From Streptomyces naganishii JCM 4654 (GTDB lineage: Bacteria > Actinomycetota > Actinomycetes > Streptomycetales > Streptomycetaceae): DNA of 64,000 nucleotides. The DNA is taken from assembly GCF_014650575.1 (NCBI RefSeq), contig NZ_BMVF01000021.1, positions 48,465-112,464 on the forward strand, written 5' to 3'. Both the position numbers and the translations under genes were made by a program. The notes beneath the pieces were generated by a model that did not search any database, was not told the DNA's origin, and saw only the letters and a program-made list of their open reading frames with translations. Shown in pieces: positions 16,117 through 24,751 of the stretch (position 1 is the first letter of the stretch; each line of letters begins with the position of its first letter).

Positions 16117-17286
16117 TCACTTCCAGCGCAGGAGCGCGCCCAGCCCGCCCGCCGGTGAGCCCTCCGCCGCCTCCGCGGCGCCGCCGGCCCCACCCGGCCG
16201 ACCGGGCTCACCCGGCTCGCCGGGATCGGTCATCGGGGCCAGGGACAGGACGGCGGCGTCGGTGGTGACCGCCGAGCGGATCAGGGCGTCGTCCGCGCGG
16301 GCCGGCCAGGAGTGCTGCTCGCCGAGGATCTTCAGCTCCGTACGGCGCACCGCCACCTGGTCGGGGTCCTCGCCGATCCACACCTCGCGGTGGCTGTCCG
16401 GCCCGTCCGGGGTGATCAGCAACTCCGCGAGCCGGTGCTCTCGGGCCGCCTCGACCAGCGCGGGCACGCCCTCCACGGCACCCGCCCGGCCCTCGTCGTC
16501 GGGGGCGCGGGCGGCCCGGAACCTGTCCAGCTCCGCCTCCACGCGCTGCCGCACGTGCTCGTCGCGGATCCGCTCCACCTCCTCGTCCAGCAGCCTGCTG
16601 CCGCTGCCGTGGGAGGCCTCGGCGACCCGGTCCCGCAGCCGCTTGGGCAGCCGGTCGCGCACCTCGTGCCGCTCCCGGTCGTCACCGACCATGATCAGCA
16701 GATCGGCCCCGCTCTCCTCCTGGCACACGCTGAGCGCGTCGGCGATCTCGGCCGCGTTGTGCTCCCAGGTGTTCTCCACCTTCAGCTGGAAGTGCCGCTC
16801 CGACCAGTCGACGCTGCCGGTGCGGTGCACCGGCCACTGCCGGCCCACCACCGAACCGGCCTGCTCCCGGCCCAGCGCGCTGCGCAGCTCGAAGTCCGCG
16901 CCCTTGCGGTCCACGTACGCCACGATCGCCACCGGATCCTCGCCGGCCAGCTCCAGCAACGGCCCGACGCGCGGGAGCGGCGCCCACTCGGCCCAGCTGC
17001 CGCCCCGCGGCGGACGCGCCAGCGGCGGGTCCAGGACGACCGTGCCGGCCCGGGCGAACAGGGCCCGCCCGTGCGGGTCGGGGGAGTGGCGCAGATCCTC
17101 GACGGCTGTCTCCACGGCCCGGCAGGTGGCCTCGTCCGCGCCCTGCCGGGACAGCTCGCGGCCCATCGCCTGAGCCGTGAGGTGCAGCTCGTGCGCGGTG
17201 TCCTCCGTGCGCCGGGAGGTGTCGACGTACACGGAGGCCCAGGGGCCCGGGTGTTCGTACAGTGGATTCAGAAAAGCGAGATCCAT
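16117..17286 (-). CDS. baeRF2/Vms1-like ribosome-associated factor (Rv2629-like)
   Basis: A 389-residue protein beginning 'MDLAFLNPLYEHPGPWASVY'. It contains 'VAIVAYVDRKGADFELR', 'WEHNAAEIADALSVCQEE' and 'LLIMVGDDRERHEVRDRLP', the pattern of the bacterial archaeo-eRF1-like family 2, to which mycobacterial Rv2629 belongs. Relatives are eRF1/Vms1-fold proteins; Rv2629 has been linked to ribosome hibernation. A Gly/Pro-rich linker sits near the C-terminus before 'GALLRWK'. GGGAGG precedes ATG 17286. It lies near other stress genes (DJ-1, DUF2795, sigma factor). Confidence 0.78.
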   Translation of the reverse strand: MDLAFLNPLYEHPGPWASVYVDTSRRTEDTAHELHLTAQAMGRELSRQGADEATCRAVETAVEDLRHSPDPHGRALFARAGTVVLDPPLARPPRGGSWAEWAPLPRVGPLLELAGEDPVAIVAYVDRKGADFELRSALGREQAGSVVGRQWPVHRTGSVDWSERHFQLKVENTWEHNAAEIADALSVCQEESGADLLIMVGDDRERHEVRDRLPKRLRDRVAEASHGSGSRLLDEEVERIRDEHVRQRVEAELDRFRAARAPDDEGRAGAVEGVPALVEAAREHRLAELLITPDGPDSHREVWIGEDPDQVAVRRTELKILGEQHSWPARADDALIRSAVTTDAAVLSLAPMTDPGEPGEPGRPGGAGGAAEAAEGSPAGGLGALLRWK

Positions 17287-17344
17287 GGCGTCCCTCCCGG
17301 GTGCCGTTCGGTGGTAGTGCACGCCGGGCGGGTACCCGGGCCGC

Positions 17345-17623
17345 ATGAACGAACACGACGAGCGGGGCAACACCATGACCGGAGTCGAACCGGGCCGGCT
17401 GGACGACCAGCAGCTGATGAAGGAGCTGGAGACGATCCACCGCACGCGTCACGACACGCTGCTGTACGGCTCGAACGACGCGCTGCGGGCCCACAACGAG
17501 CGCATGGCCCAGCTCGAGGGCGAGTACCTGCGCCGCAACCCGCGGCGCACGGTCTCCGCGAGCCGCACCCGCGAGGGGGCCCGGGAACGCGGATGCGGGG
17601 AGTCGGCGACTCCCCGCACCTGA
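17345..17623 (+). CDS. DUF6158 family protein
   Basis: A 92-residue protein with the conserved core 'DDQQLMKELETIHRTRHDTL' and 'SNDALRAHNERMAQLEGEYL', then 'RRNP'. This matches the small DUF6158 family of actinomycetes, function unknown. A second in-frame ATG at 17375 gives an 82-residue form and could be the true start. A 10-bp perfect hairpin (17595-17617) overlaps the end of the gene. Confidence 0.75.
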   Translation: MNEHDERGNTMTGVEPGRLDDQQLMKELETIHRTRHDTLLYGSNDALRAHNERMAQLEGEYLRRNPRRTVSASRTREGARERGCGESATPRT

Positions 17624-17689
17624 ACCGGCTCCCGGCCGCAACCGGATCCCGGCCGCCCGAGGCGGCTCGGGCCGCCGGGCCGGACGTGT

Positions 17690-17721
17690 CCGCCGGCGCG
17701 CTTCCTGCGGCGCGCCGGCGG
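17690..17721. terminator. Strong bidirectional hairpin between convergent genes
   Basis: CCGCCGGCGCGC, an 8-base loop, then GCGCGCCGGCGG: a perfect 12-bp GC stem between the DUF6158 gene and the DJ-1/PfpI gene, which converge. No T-run is present. Confidence 0.65.
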
Positions 17722-17729
17722 GCTCCGGC

Positions 17730-17804
17730 CGTCCGGACCGTACCGCCTCGGAGGCGTCCGGGCCGTACAGCCTCGGGCGCGTCCGGACGGGACCGCCCCG
17801 GGCG
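17730..17804. repeat. Three degenerate 25-bp tandem repeats
   Basis: Three consecutive 25-bp units, each starting CGTCCGG and ending with a CCTCGG/CCCCGGG block, occupy 17730-17754, 17755-17779 and 17780-17804. A GCGACCGGCTA duplication follows. They fill the convergent intergenic space beside the hairpin. No coding potential is convincing. Confidence 0.8.
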
Positions 17805-17828
17805 GCCCGCGACCGGCTACGCGACCGG

Positions 17829-18371
17829 CTAGGCGGTCTGCTGCGCGAACACGTCCAGGAACGCCTCGCAGAACGCCTTCAGGTCGTCCGGCTTGCGGCT
17901 GGTGACCAGCTTGTTCGGGCCGTGGTCGCAGATCTTCACCTGTTCGTCCACCCAGGTGCCGCCCGCGTTGCGGATGTCTGTCCGCAGGCTCGGCCACGAG
18001 GTCAGCACCCGGTCGCGTACGACACCGGCCTCGACCAGGGTCCACGGCGCGTGGCAGATGGCGGCCACCGGGCGGCCCTGCTCGAAGAAGTCCTTGACGA
18101 ACGCCACGGCCTTCTCGTCCATCCGAAGGAAGTCCGGGTTGGCCACGCCGCCCGGCAGGACGAGCGCGTCGAAGGAGTCGGCGGAGGTGTCCCCGACGAC
18201 CGCGTCGACGGGGAAGGTGTCCGCCTTGTCCAGGTGGTTGAACGCCTGGACCTTCCCCGGCTTCGTCGAGACCAGTACGGTCTCGTGCCCGGCGTCCTTG
18301 GCCGCCTTCCAGGGCTCGGTGAGCTCTACCTGCTCGACGCCCTCGGGTGCGGTCAGAAATGCGATGCGCAT
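17829..18371 (-). CDS. DJ-1/PfpI family protein
   Basis: A 180-residue class I glutamine-amidotransferase-like protein. 'RIAFLTAPEGVEQVEL' opens the fold, 'ALVLPGGVANPDFLR' carries the glycine turn, and the nucleophile elbow is 'AAICHAPW' with Cys106. Family members act as deglycases, chaperones or proteases under oxidative and carbonyl stress. I use ATG 18371; the GTG at 18383 sits too close to GAGAGG. It lies downstream of the DUF2795 gene on the same strand (18-base gap). Confidence 0.88.
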   Translation of the reverse strand: MRIAFLTAPEGVEQVELTEPWKAAKDAGHETVLVSTKPGKVQAFNHLDKADTFPVDAVVGDTSADSFDALVLPGGVANPDFLRMDEKAVAFVKDFFEQGRPVAAICHAPWTLVEAGVVRDRVLTSWPSLRTDIRNAGGTWVDEQVKICDHGPNKLVTSRKPDDLKAFCEAFLDVFAQQTA

Positions 18372-18389
18372 GATGGTTCCCACGTCCTC

Positions 18390-18800
18390 TCAGCCGGCCT
18401 GGGTGCGGTCCTCCCGCGCGGGCCGCTCGGTCTGCGTCAGCTCTTTCGCCAGTTCCTGCACGTTGGCGTACTGCGCCTTGCGTGGCAGCCGCTCCAGCGC
18501 CTCGACCAGCGCGTCGGGCGCGTTCTTGCGGCGCAGCACCCGGATCAGCTCGGCCGGGCCCGCCGGGAAGGCGCTGCGTCCCAGGATCCTGGCCAGTTCC
18601 AGGCGCACGGTCTCCAGGGACGCCCGGGACCCGCCCGGCGCCACCGGTCCGCCCCAGATCTCCGGGTCGTCCTCGGCGGTCGGCTCCGGGTCGTGCCACT
18701 CCTCGCTCCGCGTGGGGTGGCCGGACCTGAGCAGGCCCTGAAGTTCGTGCTTCATCTCGTCGTCACGGTGGACACTCAGCCGGTCACTGCCTCGCTGCAT
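18390..18800 (-). CDS. DUF2795 domain protein
   Basis: A 136-residue protein starting 'MQRGSDRLSVHRDDEMKHEL' with GGAGGG before the ATG. The conserved N-terminal stretch 'GLLRSGHPTRSEEWHDPE' is followed by a C-terminal helical DUF2795 unit ('FPAGPAELIRVLRRKNAPDA', 'VEALERLPRKAQYANVQEL'). The function is unknown; in actinobacteria it often sits with stress genes. It probably forms an operon with the DJ-1/PfpI gene. Confidence 0.8.
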   Translation of the reverse strand: MQRGSDRLSVHRDDEMKHELQGLLRSGHPTRSEEWHDPEPTAEDDPEIWGGPVAPGGSRASLETVRLELARILGRSAFPAGPAELIRVLRRKNAPDALVEALERLPRKAQYANVQELAKELTQTERPAREDRTQAG

Positions 18801-18943
18801 GTCTCCCTCCACATCGTCGGGGGTGGCCCCCGCGTACCCGTGCAGCCCCACCCGACACGGCCTTTCCGGACCGCACCGGGGCATGCCACCGGCGCCGGGC
18901 CGCCCCGCCCGGGCAGCCCCGTCCTTTCTTGACGCGGGCGGGT

Positions 18944-18968
18944 GTTTGCCCGCGGGGGCCCTGGGCAG
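18944..18968 (+). promoter_or_regulatory. Possible SigB-type promoter for the sigma-factor gene
   Basis: GTTT, 15 bases, then GGGCAG lies in the 313-base gap between the divergent DUF2795 and sigma genes, pointing to the sigma gene. It approximates the Streptomyces SigB-family consensus (GNNT-N14-16-GGGTAY) with an imperfect -10. Autoregulation would be typical. The rest of the gap shows no gene. Confidence 0.3.
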
Positions 18969-19113
18969 GCGCACACTCAGTGCTTCGGACCGGAGGCACG
19001 TCCGTGGGAGCGGCGCCGTCGCGCCGCCGTCCTTCGCGGCCGTCCGGATCGCGCCCGCGCCCCCACGGTGACCGTCGTCCACCGCAGAGCACTTCCAAGA
19101 GTTGCGAGGCACC

Positions 19114-19908
19114 ATGCGAACCCGAGCGAGCGCAAGGCACCACCCGCACGACGACGCCCCCGACACCGCCGACGCCTTCCGGCGCCTCGGCACCCTCACG
19201 GACGGACCCCGGCGCGACGCGCTGCGCGACGAGATCGTCGAGGCCTGGCTGCCCATGGCCGAGCGGCTCGCCGGCCGCTTCCGCAGCCGCGGCGAGAGCT
19301 ACGAGGACCTGCGCCAGGTCGCGGCCCTCGGCCTGGTCAAGGCGGTCGACCGCTACGACCCCGAGCGCGGCAACGCCTTCGAGAGCTACGCCGTCCCGAC
19401 CATCACCGGCGAGATCAAGCGGCACTTCCGCGACCACATGTGGACCCTGCACGTGCCGCGCCGGGTGCAGGACCTGCGCAACCGGGTGCGCTTCGCGCGG
19501 CAGGACCTCACCCAGACCACGCCGGGCCGGCAGCCCACCGTCACCGAGATCGCCGAGCACGCCGGCATGAGCGAGGAGGACGTCCGCGTCGGCCTGGAGG
19601 CGCTGGAGAGCTTCACCGCGCTCTCCCTCGACGCGGAACTGCCCGGCAGCGAGGACGGTTACTCGCTCAGCGACTCCCTCGGCTCGCCCGACCCCGCGCT
19701 GGACACCGTCGTGGACCGCGAGGCCGTCAGGCCCCGGCTGGCCGCGCTGCCCGAGCGCGAGCGGGCCATCCTCTACATGCGCTTCTTCGGCGACATGACG
19801 CAGAGCCGGATCGCCGAGCAGCTGGGCATCTCGCAGATGCACGTCTCGAGGCTGATCAGCCGGTGCTGCGCCCGCCTGCGCGAGCAGGTCATGCGGGACG
19901 GGGCCTGA
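19114..19908 (+). CDS. SigB/SigF-family RNA polymerase sigma factor
   Basis: A 264-residue group 3 sigma factor. Region 2 is 'EDLRQVAALGLVKAVDRYDP' with 'NAFESYAVPTITGEIKRHFR'. Region 3 follows ('TVTEIAEHAGMSEEDVRVGL'), and region 4 carries the HTH 'MTQSRIAEQLGISQMHVSRL'. This is the SigB/SigF/SigG stress and differentiation subfamily that is multiplied in Streptomyces. It is normally controlled by anti-sigma kinases; none lies next to it. ATG 19114 is preferred over TTG 19102. Confidence 0.9.
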   Translation: MRTRASARHHPHDDAPDTADAFRRLGTLTDGPRRDALRDEIVEAWLPMAERLAGRFRSRGESYEDLRQVAALGLVKAVDRYDPERGNAFESYAVPTITGEIKRHFRDHMWTLHVPRRVQDLRNRVRFARQDLTQTTPGRQPTVTEIAEHAGMSEEDVRVGLEALESFTALSLDAELPGSEDGYSLSDSLGSPDPALDTVVDREAVRPRLAALPERERAILYMRFFGDMTQSRIAEQLGISQMHVSRLISRCCARLREQVMRDGA

Positions 19909-20074
19909 GCCGCCCACCCGCACGGGCGGGCGTCCGTGGACGTCACCCGATAGGCCGTTGGTGTCCCGCTAATGGGGCTCGGCCGCGCGCGGCGAGGGGC
20001 GCGAGCGGATGTGATGGCTGCGGAAGGCACGGACGTCGTGCCTTCGGCCGCCGTCGGTCCGAGGAGCCCCGCTC

Positions 20075-20725
20075 ATGCGCCGTACCACTCCCAGTGCCCT
20101 GTCCGCCGTCCTCCTGGCCGGCCTCATAGCGGGTTCCGCCGCTCCGGCCGCCGCCGCACTCGAGGGATTCGGGCCGCGGGCGACCGCCGCCGCAGCGCCC
20201 GCTGCCCTACAGGACGACCCTTCCGACGACCCCTCCGACGACCCGGTCCTGCTGGACGCGCTCGCCCACGACCCCGCGCGCCACCTGTCCGTCCCGGACC
20301 TCGCCGGCGACTCGTCGCCGAACAGCGCGGTGACGCCGAACAGCGCGGCCACGCCGTACAACGCCGTCCCGCCGTACGGCGCCGCGTCCTCGGCCGGCCC
20401 CACGCGCACGCCCACCAACGCGCCGGCGTACGACCCCTCCCGTGATTCCTCCCGCGACCCCTCCCACGCCCCGTCCCTGGGCACCGCGCCCCTCGACCCC
20501 GGCCGCGACCAGGCCTCGCGGGGCCCCTCGCGCACCCCGGCCCGCGACCACGCCACGGCGGAGCCGTCCCGCGCGGGATCGTCGTTCCCGTCCGCCGTGC
20601 AGGCGGGCGACGGCGGTTCCTTCAGCGTGTCGCTGCCCGCGCTGATCGGCGGCGGCGCGCTGATCGCCGCCGCCCTGGGCGCGGCCGTGCACCGCACGTG
20701 GCGCCGCCGGACGACCGACGGCTGA
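20075..20725 (+). CDS. Secreted, C-terminally anchored low-complexity protein
   Basis: A 216-residue protein with an N-terminal signal peptide ('LSAVLLAGLIAGSAAPAAAA') and a long Asp/Ser/Pro/Arg-rich middle with degenerate SRDxS/DPS repeats. A single C-terminal membrane segment ('LPALIGGGALIAAALGAAV') is followed by an Arg-rich cytoplasmic end. This topology resembles wall-spanning Streptomyces surface proteins, but no LPXTG-type sorting motif is present. GAGGAG precedes the ATG. I do not recognise a family. Confidence 0.7.
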   Translation: MRRTTPSALSAVLLAGLIAGSAAPAAAALEGFGPRATAAAAPAALQDDPSDDPSDDPVLLDALAHDPARHLSVPDLAGDSSPNSAVTPNSAATPYNAVPPYGAASSAGPTRTPTNAPAYDPSRDSSRDPSHAPSLGTAPLDPGRDQASRGPSRTPARDHATAEPSRAGSSFPSAVQAGDGGSFSVSLPALIGGGALIAAALGAAVHRTWRRRTTDG

Positions 20726-20860
20726 CCTCGGTCGGCCATGGGGCGGCGCCGCTCTGGGTACCCGTACCCCGTACGACCCGAAGGCGCCCCCGCGCACCAC
20801 CCGTCCCGCGCGGAACGCCCCGGCACGACACGGCACCCCAGCCCCTGCCCGGAGGCACAC

Positions 20861-22144
20861 ATGCGGCGAACGGACCCGGCGGACCCGACGGACTCGGACG
20901 GCCGGGCGACCGAGGGGCACGGGCCGGTCCGGTACGGGCCGTCGGTGCTGCCCGGGGACGGGCTGCCGGTGCTGCCGGAGCTGGCCGCCGTGCTGGCCGC
21001 GGCCGCAGGGCGCGGGAGGCACCGGGCCATCGGCGGGGGTACGGATCTCCTCGACGCGGCCTGCGGCTACTGGATGCGGCGCGGGCTTCCCGCCTGGCCC
21101 GACCACGTGGCCGCCGCGCCCGGGGCGCCCACCCTGCTGCTCGCGCTGACCGCCGCGCTCGGCGGCGACGTCCTGGTGCCCCGGCCCTGCGCCGCCTGGT
21201 GGGCGCCGTACGCGCGTCTGCTCGGCAGACCCGCCTTCCCCGTGGCGACCCCGGCCGAGTGCGGTGGCGTACCCGATCCGTACGCGCTGCTGGAGACCGT
21301 CCGCAGGGTCCGCGCCGAGGGCGGCGACCCGCGCCTGCTGGTGCTCGCCGTCGCCGACGACCCCACCGCGACCGTCGCGCCGCCCGAGGTGCTGCACGAG
21401 ACCGTCGAGGCCGCCGCCGGCGAGGGACTGCACCTGGTCAGCGACGAGACCTGGCGCGACACCGTGCACGAGCCGCACGAGACGGTGCTGCTCAGCCCGG
21501 CCGAGATGCTGCCCGAACGGGTCACCGTGGTCAGCGACCTGGCCGGCGCCTTCCTGCCGGCCGGCTGGCCCGCCGCGGTCGCCCGCTTCCCCGCCGGATC
21601 CACCGGCCGGGCCCTGCACGCGCGCGTGCTCGACGTCCTCACCGCGCTGGACGCCCGCGTCGCCGAGCCCATCGCCGTCGCCGCCGCCTACGCCCTCGAC
21701 GAACCCGAACCGGTCACCGAGCGACTGACCGCCTCCGTGCGCCTGCACGCGCGCCTGGCGCACGCCGCGCACACCGCCGTCGTTGCCGCCGGCGCCCTCG
21801 CCCTGCCACCGCAGGCGGGCCGCCACCTCTACGCCGACCTCGGCCCGCTGCGCTCCGCGCTCGCCGCCCGGGGCGTGGGCGACGCCCAGGAGCTGGAGGA
21901 CTTCCTCGGCGCCCGCCTCGGCGTGCCCGCGCCCGGCGGCCACCGCTTCGGCGACGACCTCGGCGCCCTGCGCGTACGGCTGTCCACCGCCGAACTCCTC
22001 GGTGACACGCAGGAGGAGCGCGCGGAATGCCTCGTGTCCCCCGAGCCGTTGGAACTGCCACACGTGCAACGCGCGTTGATCTCCTTGAGGTCGGTCTTCG
22101 ACGATCTCCGCGACGACGCTCAGCGATGGGAGCCTCCTCGATGA
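20861..22144 (+). CDS. Aminotransferase-fold protein lacking the PLP lysine
   Basis: A 427-residue class I/II aminotransferase-like protein (GGAGG four bases before ATG). The N-terminal half fits the fold: 'LLDAACGYWMRRGLPAWPDH', 'APGAPTLLLALTAALGGDVL', 'VPRPCAAWWAPYARLLGRPA' and 'LHLVSDETWRD'. At the catalytic block, where active enzymes have S-x-S-K followed by G-x-R, this protein has 'VVSDLAGAFLPAGWP'. Gly229 takes the lysine place and the substrate arginine is replaced. It is unlikely to be a transaminase and may be structural or regulatory. Its stop overlaps the next gene (ATGA). Confidence 0.75.
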   Translation: MRRTDPADPTDSDGRATEGHGPVRYGPSVLPGDGLPVLPELAAVLAAAAGRGRHRAIGGGTDLLDAACGYWMRRGLPAWPDHVAAAPGAPTLLLALTAALGGDVLVPRPCAAWWAPYARLLGRPAFPVATPAECGGVPDPYALLETVRRVRAEGGDPRLLVLAVADDPTATVAPPEVLHETVEAAAGEGLHLVSDETWRDTVHEPHETVLLSPAEMLPERVTVVSDLAGAFLPAGWPAAVARFPAGSTGRALHARVLDVLTALDARVAEPIAVAAAYALDEPEPVTERLTASVRLHARLAHAAHTAVVAAGALALPPQAGRHLYADLGPLRSALAARGVGDAQELEDFLGARLGVPAPGGHRFGDDLGALRVRLSTAELLGDTQEERAECLVSPEPLELPHVQRALISLRSVFDDLRDDAQRWEPPR

Positions 22145-23238
22145 CGCAGCAGTCCGAGTCGACAACGTCCATGACCACGGCCACCACCGCCACGACCACG
22201 ACGACAACCACCGCCGTCCAGGCGCCAGACGCCCCTGCCGTCTCCGCCGCCCTCGCGTCCCCGCCCTCCCCGCCGCTCGCCGAGCCCCGGCCGCTCGGGG
22301 AGCGGCGGATGTGGCCGCGCGCCTTCCACGACCGGCTCACCGCGCCGCTGCCCGGCCTGAAGGCCCTGGCCAGATTCGCCCGCGAGGGCGCCGTACGACC
22401 GGGCAGAGAAGGCCTCGCCGACATCCCGCTGCTGCCCTGCGAACCCGGCCCGCCGCCCCGCGTGGACGCCCGCACCCTCGCCGTCACCTGGGCGGGACAC
22501 GCCAGTTGGGTCGTGAGCATCGGCGGGCTCACCGTGCTGACCGACCCGGTGTGGTCCCGCCGCATCATCGGCACCCCCGCCCGCATCACCCCGGTCGGCG
22601 TCCCCTGGGACAGCCTGCCGCGCGTCGACGCGGTCGTCATCAGCCACAACCACTACGACCACCTGGACGCCCCCACGCTGCGCCGACTCCCGCGCGACAC
22701 CCCGGTGTTCGTGCCGGCGGGGCTCGGCCGCTGGTTCAGGCGCCGCCGGTTCACCCGCGTCACGGAGCTGGACTGGTGGGAGGCTGCCGAACTGTCCGGC
22801 GTCCGCTTCGACTTCGTACCGGCCCACCACTGGTCCAAGCGCACCCTCACCGACACCTGCCGCAGCCTGTGGGGCGGCTGGGTGCTCACCGACCCCGACG
22901 GGCAGCGCCTCTACTTCGCCGGCGACACCGGCTACGGCCACTGGTTCTCCCGCATAGGCGCCCGCTACCCCGGCATCGACCTCGCCCTGCTCCCCATCGG
23001 CGCCTACGACCCGCGCTGGTGGCTCAGGGACGTCCACTGCGACCCCGAGGAAGCCGTCCGGGCCGCCCAGGACCTCGGCGCCCGCCGCATGGCCCCCATG
23101 CACTGGGGCACCTTCGTCCTCTCCGCCGAACCGGTCCTGGAACCCCTCACCCGCGTCAGAGCCGCCTGGGAGAAGGCGTCCCTGCCCCGCGAGGACCTCT
23201 GGGACCTCCCGGTCGGAGCGTCACGCGTCCTGGACTGA
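22141..23238 (+). CDS. Metallo-beta-lactamase-fold hydrolase, NAPE-PLD-like
   Basis: A 365-residue MBL-fold protein coupled to the upstream gene. A Thr-rich ~25-residue leader is followed by 'LAVTWAGHASWVVSIGGLTV', the metal motif 'ISHNHYDHLD', 'FVPAHHWSKRT', 'LYFAGDTGYGHWF' and 'MAPMHWGTFVLSAEP'. This order is that of N-acyl-phosphatidylethanolamine phospholipase D-like hydrolases. The substrate here may be a phosphodiester lipid or metabolite. An ATG at 22126 is an alternative start. Confidence 0.85.
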   Translation: MTQQSESTTSMTTATTATTTTTTTAVQAPDAPAVSAALASPPSPPLAEPRPLGERRMWPRAFHDRLTAPLPGLKALARFAREGAVRPGREGLADIPLLPCEPGPPPRVDARTLAVTWAGHASWVVSIGGLTVLTDPVWSRRIIGTPARITPVGVPWDSLPRVDAVVISHNHYDHLDAPTLRRLPRDTPVFVPAGLGRWFRRRRFTRVTELDWWEAAELSGVRFDFVPAHHWSKRTLTDTCRSLWGGWVLTDPDGQRLYFAGDTGYGHWFSRIGARYPGIDLALLPIGAYDPRWWLRDVHCDPEEAVRAAQDLGARRMAPMHWGTFVLSAEPVLEPLTRVRAAWEKASLPREDLWDLPVGASRVLD

Positions 23239-23251
23239 CCCACGGCCCCCG

Positions 23252-23896
23252 TCAGTTCGGGCGCTCGGCCGGCGACTCGGCCCGGCGGGCGCGGCGCCAC
23301 AGGCCCGGGGCCGCGCCCACCGCCACCGTCAGCAGGATCGCCGCGAGCACGCCCTCCCAGGGCTCGGGGAAGAGCGAGCCGCCGAGGATGCCGATCAGCT
23401 GGTACGTCAGCGCCCAGGCCAGGCAGGCCGGGAGGTTGCCGCGGGAGAAGCGCCGCAGCGGCCACTCGGCCAGCAGGCAGGCCAGCATCACCGGTATCCG
23501 CCCGGCCGGCACCAGCCGGGACAGCACCAGCACCGCCACCCCGTGCTCGGCGAGCTTGCCCTGGGCCTGCTCCAGCCGGTCCCGCGGCGCACGCGAGCGG
23601 ATCGCCTCCAGCCAGCGCGAGCCGTTCCTCGACCTCAGTCCGCGCCGCCCCAGCCAGTACAGCGCCGCGTCCCCGAGGAACGCGGCCAGCGACGCGGTCA
23701 CGAACACCAGCGCCAGCGAGAACGGCGCCGTCTGATGCACCGCCACCACGGCCGCGGAACTGACCAGCGCCCCGGTCGGCACCACCGGCACCAGCGCGCC
23801 GATCAGCACCAGCAGGAAAAGCGACGGATACCCCAGCGCCTGCTGGGTCGCCTCCGTCGGCACCACCGAGGTCACGGCGGCGGCGAGCCGTATCAC
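23252..23896 (-). CDS. DedA/VTT-family membrane protein
   Basis: A 214-residue integral membrane protein with a GTG start overlapping the stop of the upstream MBL gene. 'LGYPSLFLLVLIGALVPVVP' is followed by the DedA-type stretch 'FLGDAALYWLGRRG', 'LSRLVPAGRIPVMLACLL' and 'FSRGNLPACLAWALTYQLIG'. The conserved glycine/arginine pattern ('SRLVPAGR') is present. DedA proteins include lipid flippases such as undecaprenyl-phosphate recyclers. Confidence 0.85.
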   Translation of the reverse strand: MIRLAAAVTSVVPTEATQQALGYPSLFLLVLIGALVPVVPTGALVSSAAVVAVHQTAPFSLALVFVTASLAAFLGDAALYWLGRRGLRSRNGSRWLEAIRSRAPRDRLEQAQGKLAEHGVAVLVLSRLVPAGRIPVMLACLLAEWPLRRFSRGNLPACLAWALTYQLIGILGGSLFPEPWEGVLAAILLTVAVGAAPGLWRRARRAESPAERPN

Positions 23897-24666
23897 CGGG
23901 CGACCTCCAGGCGCACGCTCTCGCCGTGCGCGAGCCGGTGCACCGCCACCCGGGGCACGCGGCGCGCGGCCAGGCGCACGAACTCCTCACCCGGCGCGTG
24001 GAATTCATGGGGGCGTACGGCGTCCATGCCGATCGGCCAGTACGTGCCGTAGTGCACCGGCACCGCGCTGCGGGGCGCGAGCTCGGCCAGCGCCTGCGCC
24101 GCCCGCCCCGCGTCCAGGTGCCCCTCGCCGAGGTACGGCCCCCAGCCGCCCACCGGCAGCAGCGCCACGTCCACCGGCCCGACCTCCTCGGCCATCGTCT
24201 CGAACAGACCGGTGTCCCCGGCGAAGTACGTCCGCGCCTGCCCCTCGACCACGTAACCGAGCGCGGGGGCCCGGTGCGGTCCGACCGGCAGCCGCCGCCC
24301 GTCGTGCCGGGCGGGCACCGCCCGCACCGTCACCCCGCCGGCCTCCACCCGGTCACCGGCCGCGACCTCGGTGATCCGCAGCCGCCCGAGCCGGCGCAGC
24401 GCCGGTACCGCCCGGGGTGCGCCCCGGGGTACCAGCAGGCGCGTGCCCGGGGCGAGCGCCGCCAGGGACGGCACGTGCAGATGGTCGGCGTGCAGATGGG
24501 AGACCAGCACCACGTCCGCGCGCCGGGCCGCCGCCGGGGGCAGCGCGCCGCGCCGGCGGCGCAGATGCGCGAGCCGGCGGGCGAACAAAGGGTCGGTGAG
24601 CACGCGTACGTCCGAGTCCTCGACCGTGCAGGTGGCGTGCCCCCACCAGGTGATCTCCACCGGCAC
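23893..24666 (-). CDS. Metallo-beta-lactamase-fold hydrolase, UlaG-like
   Basis: A 257-residue MBL-fold protein starting 'PVEITWWGHATCTVEDSDV' from GTG 24666, with AAGGAGG seven bases upstream. Metal ligands lie in 'VSHLHADHLHVPSL', 'VPARHDGRRLP', 'TYFAGDTGLFE' and 'VPVHYGTYWP'. It belongs to the UlaG/L-ascorbate-6-phosphate lactonase-like branch and acts in the cytoplasm on an unknown substrate. It forms an operon with the DedA-like gene. Confidence 0.85.
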   Translation of the reverse strand: MPVEITWWGHATCTVEDSDVRVLTDPLFARRLAHLRRRRGALPPAAARRADVVLVSHLHADHLHVPSLAALAPGTRLLVPRGAPRAVPALRRLGRLRITEVAAGDRVEAGGVTVRAVPARHDGRRLPVGPHRAPALGYVVEGQARTYFAGDTGLFETMAEEVGPVDVALLPVGGWGPYLGEGHLDAGRAAQALAELAPRSAVPVHYGTYWPIGMDAVRPHEFHAPGEEFVRLAARRVPRVAVHRLAHGESVRLEVAR

Positions 24667-24751
24667 TCCTTTGCCTCCTTCGCGCGACTCCCCCCGAGCC
24701 TACGTGCAGGAGTAGGGTCGGCGGCGAAAAGCGGGAGGTGAGGGGGACCCC

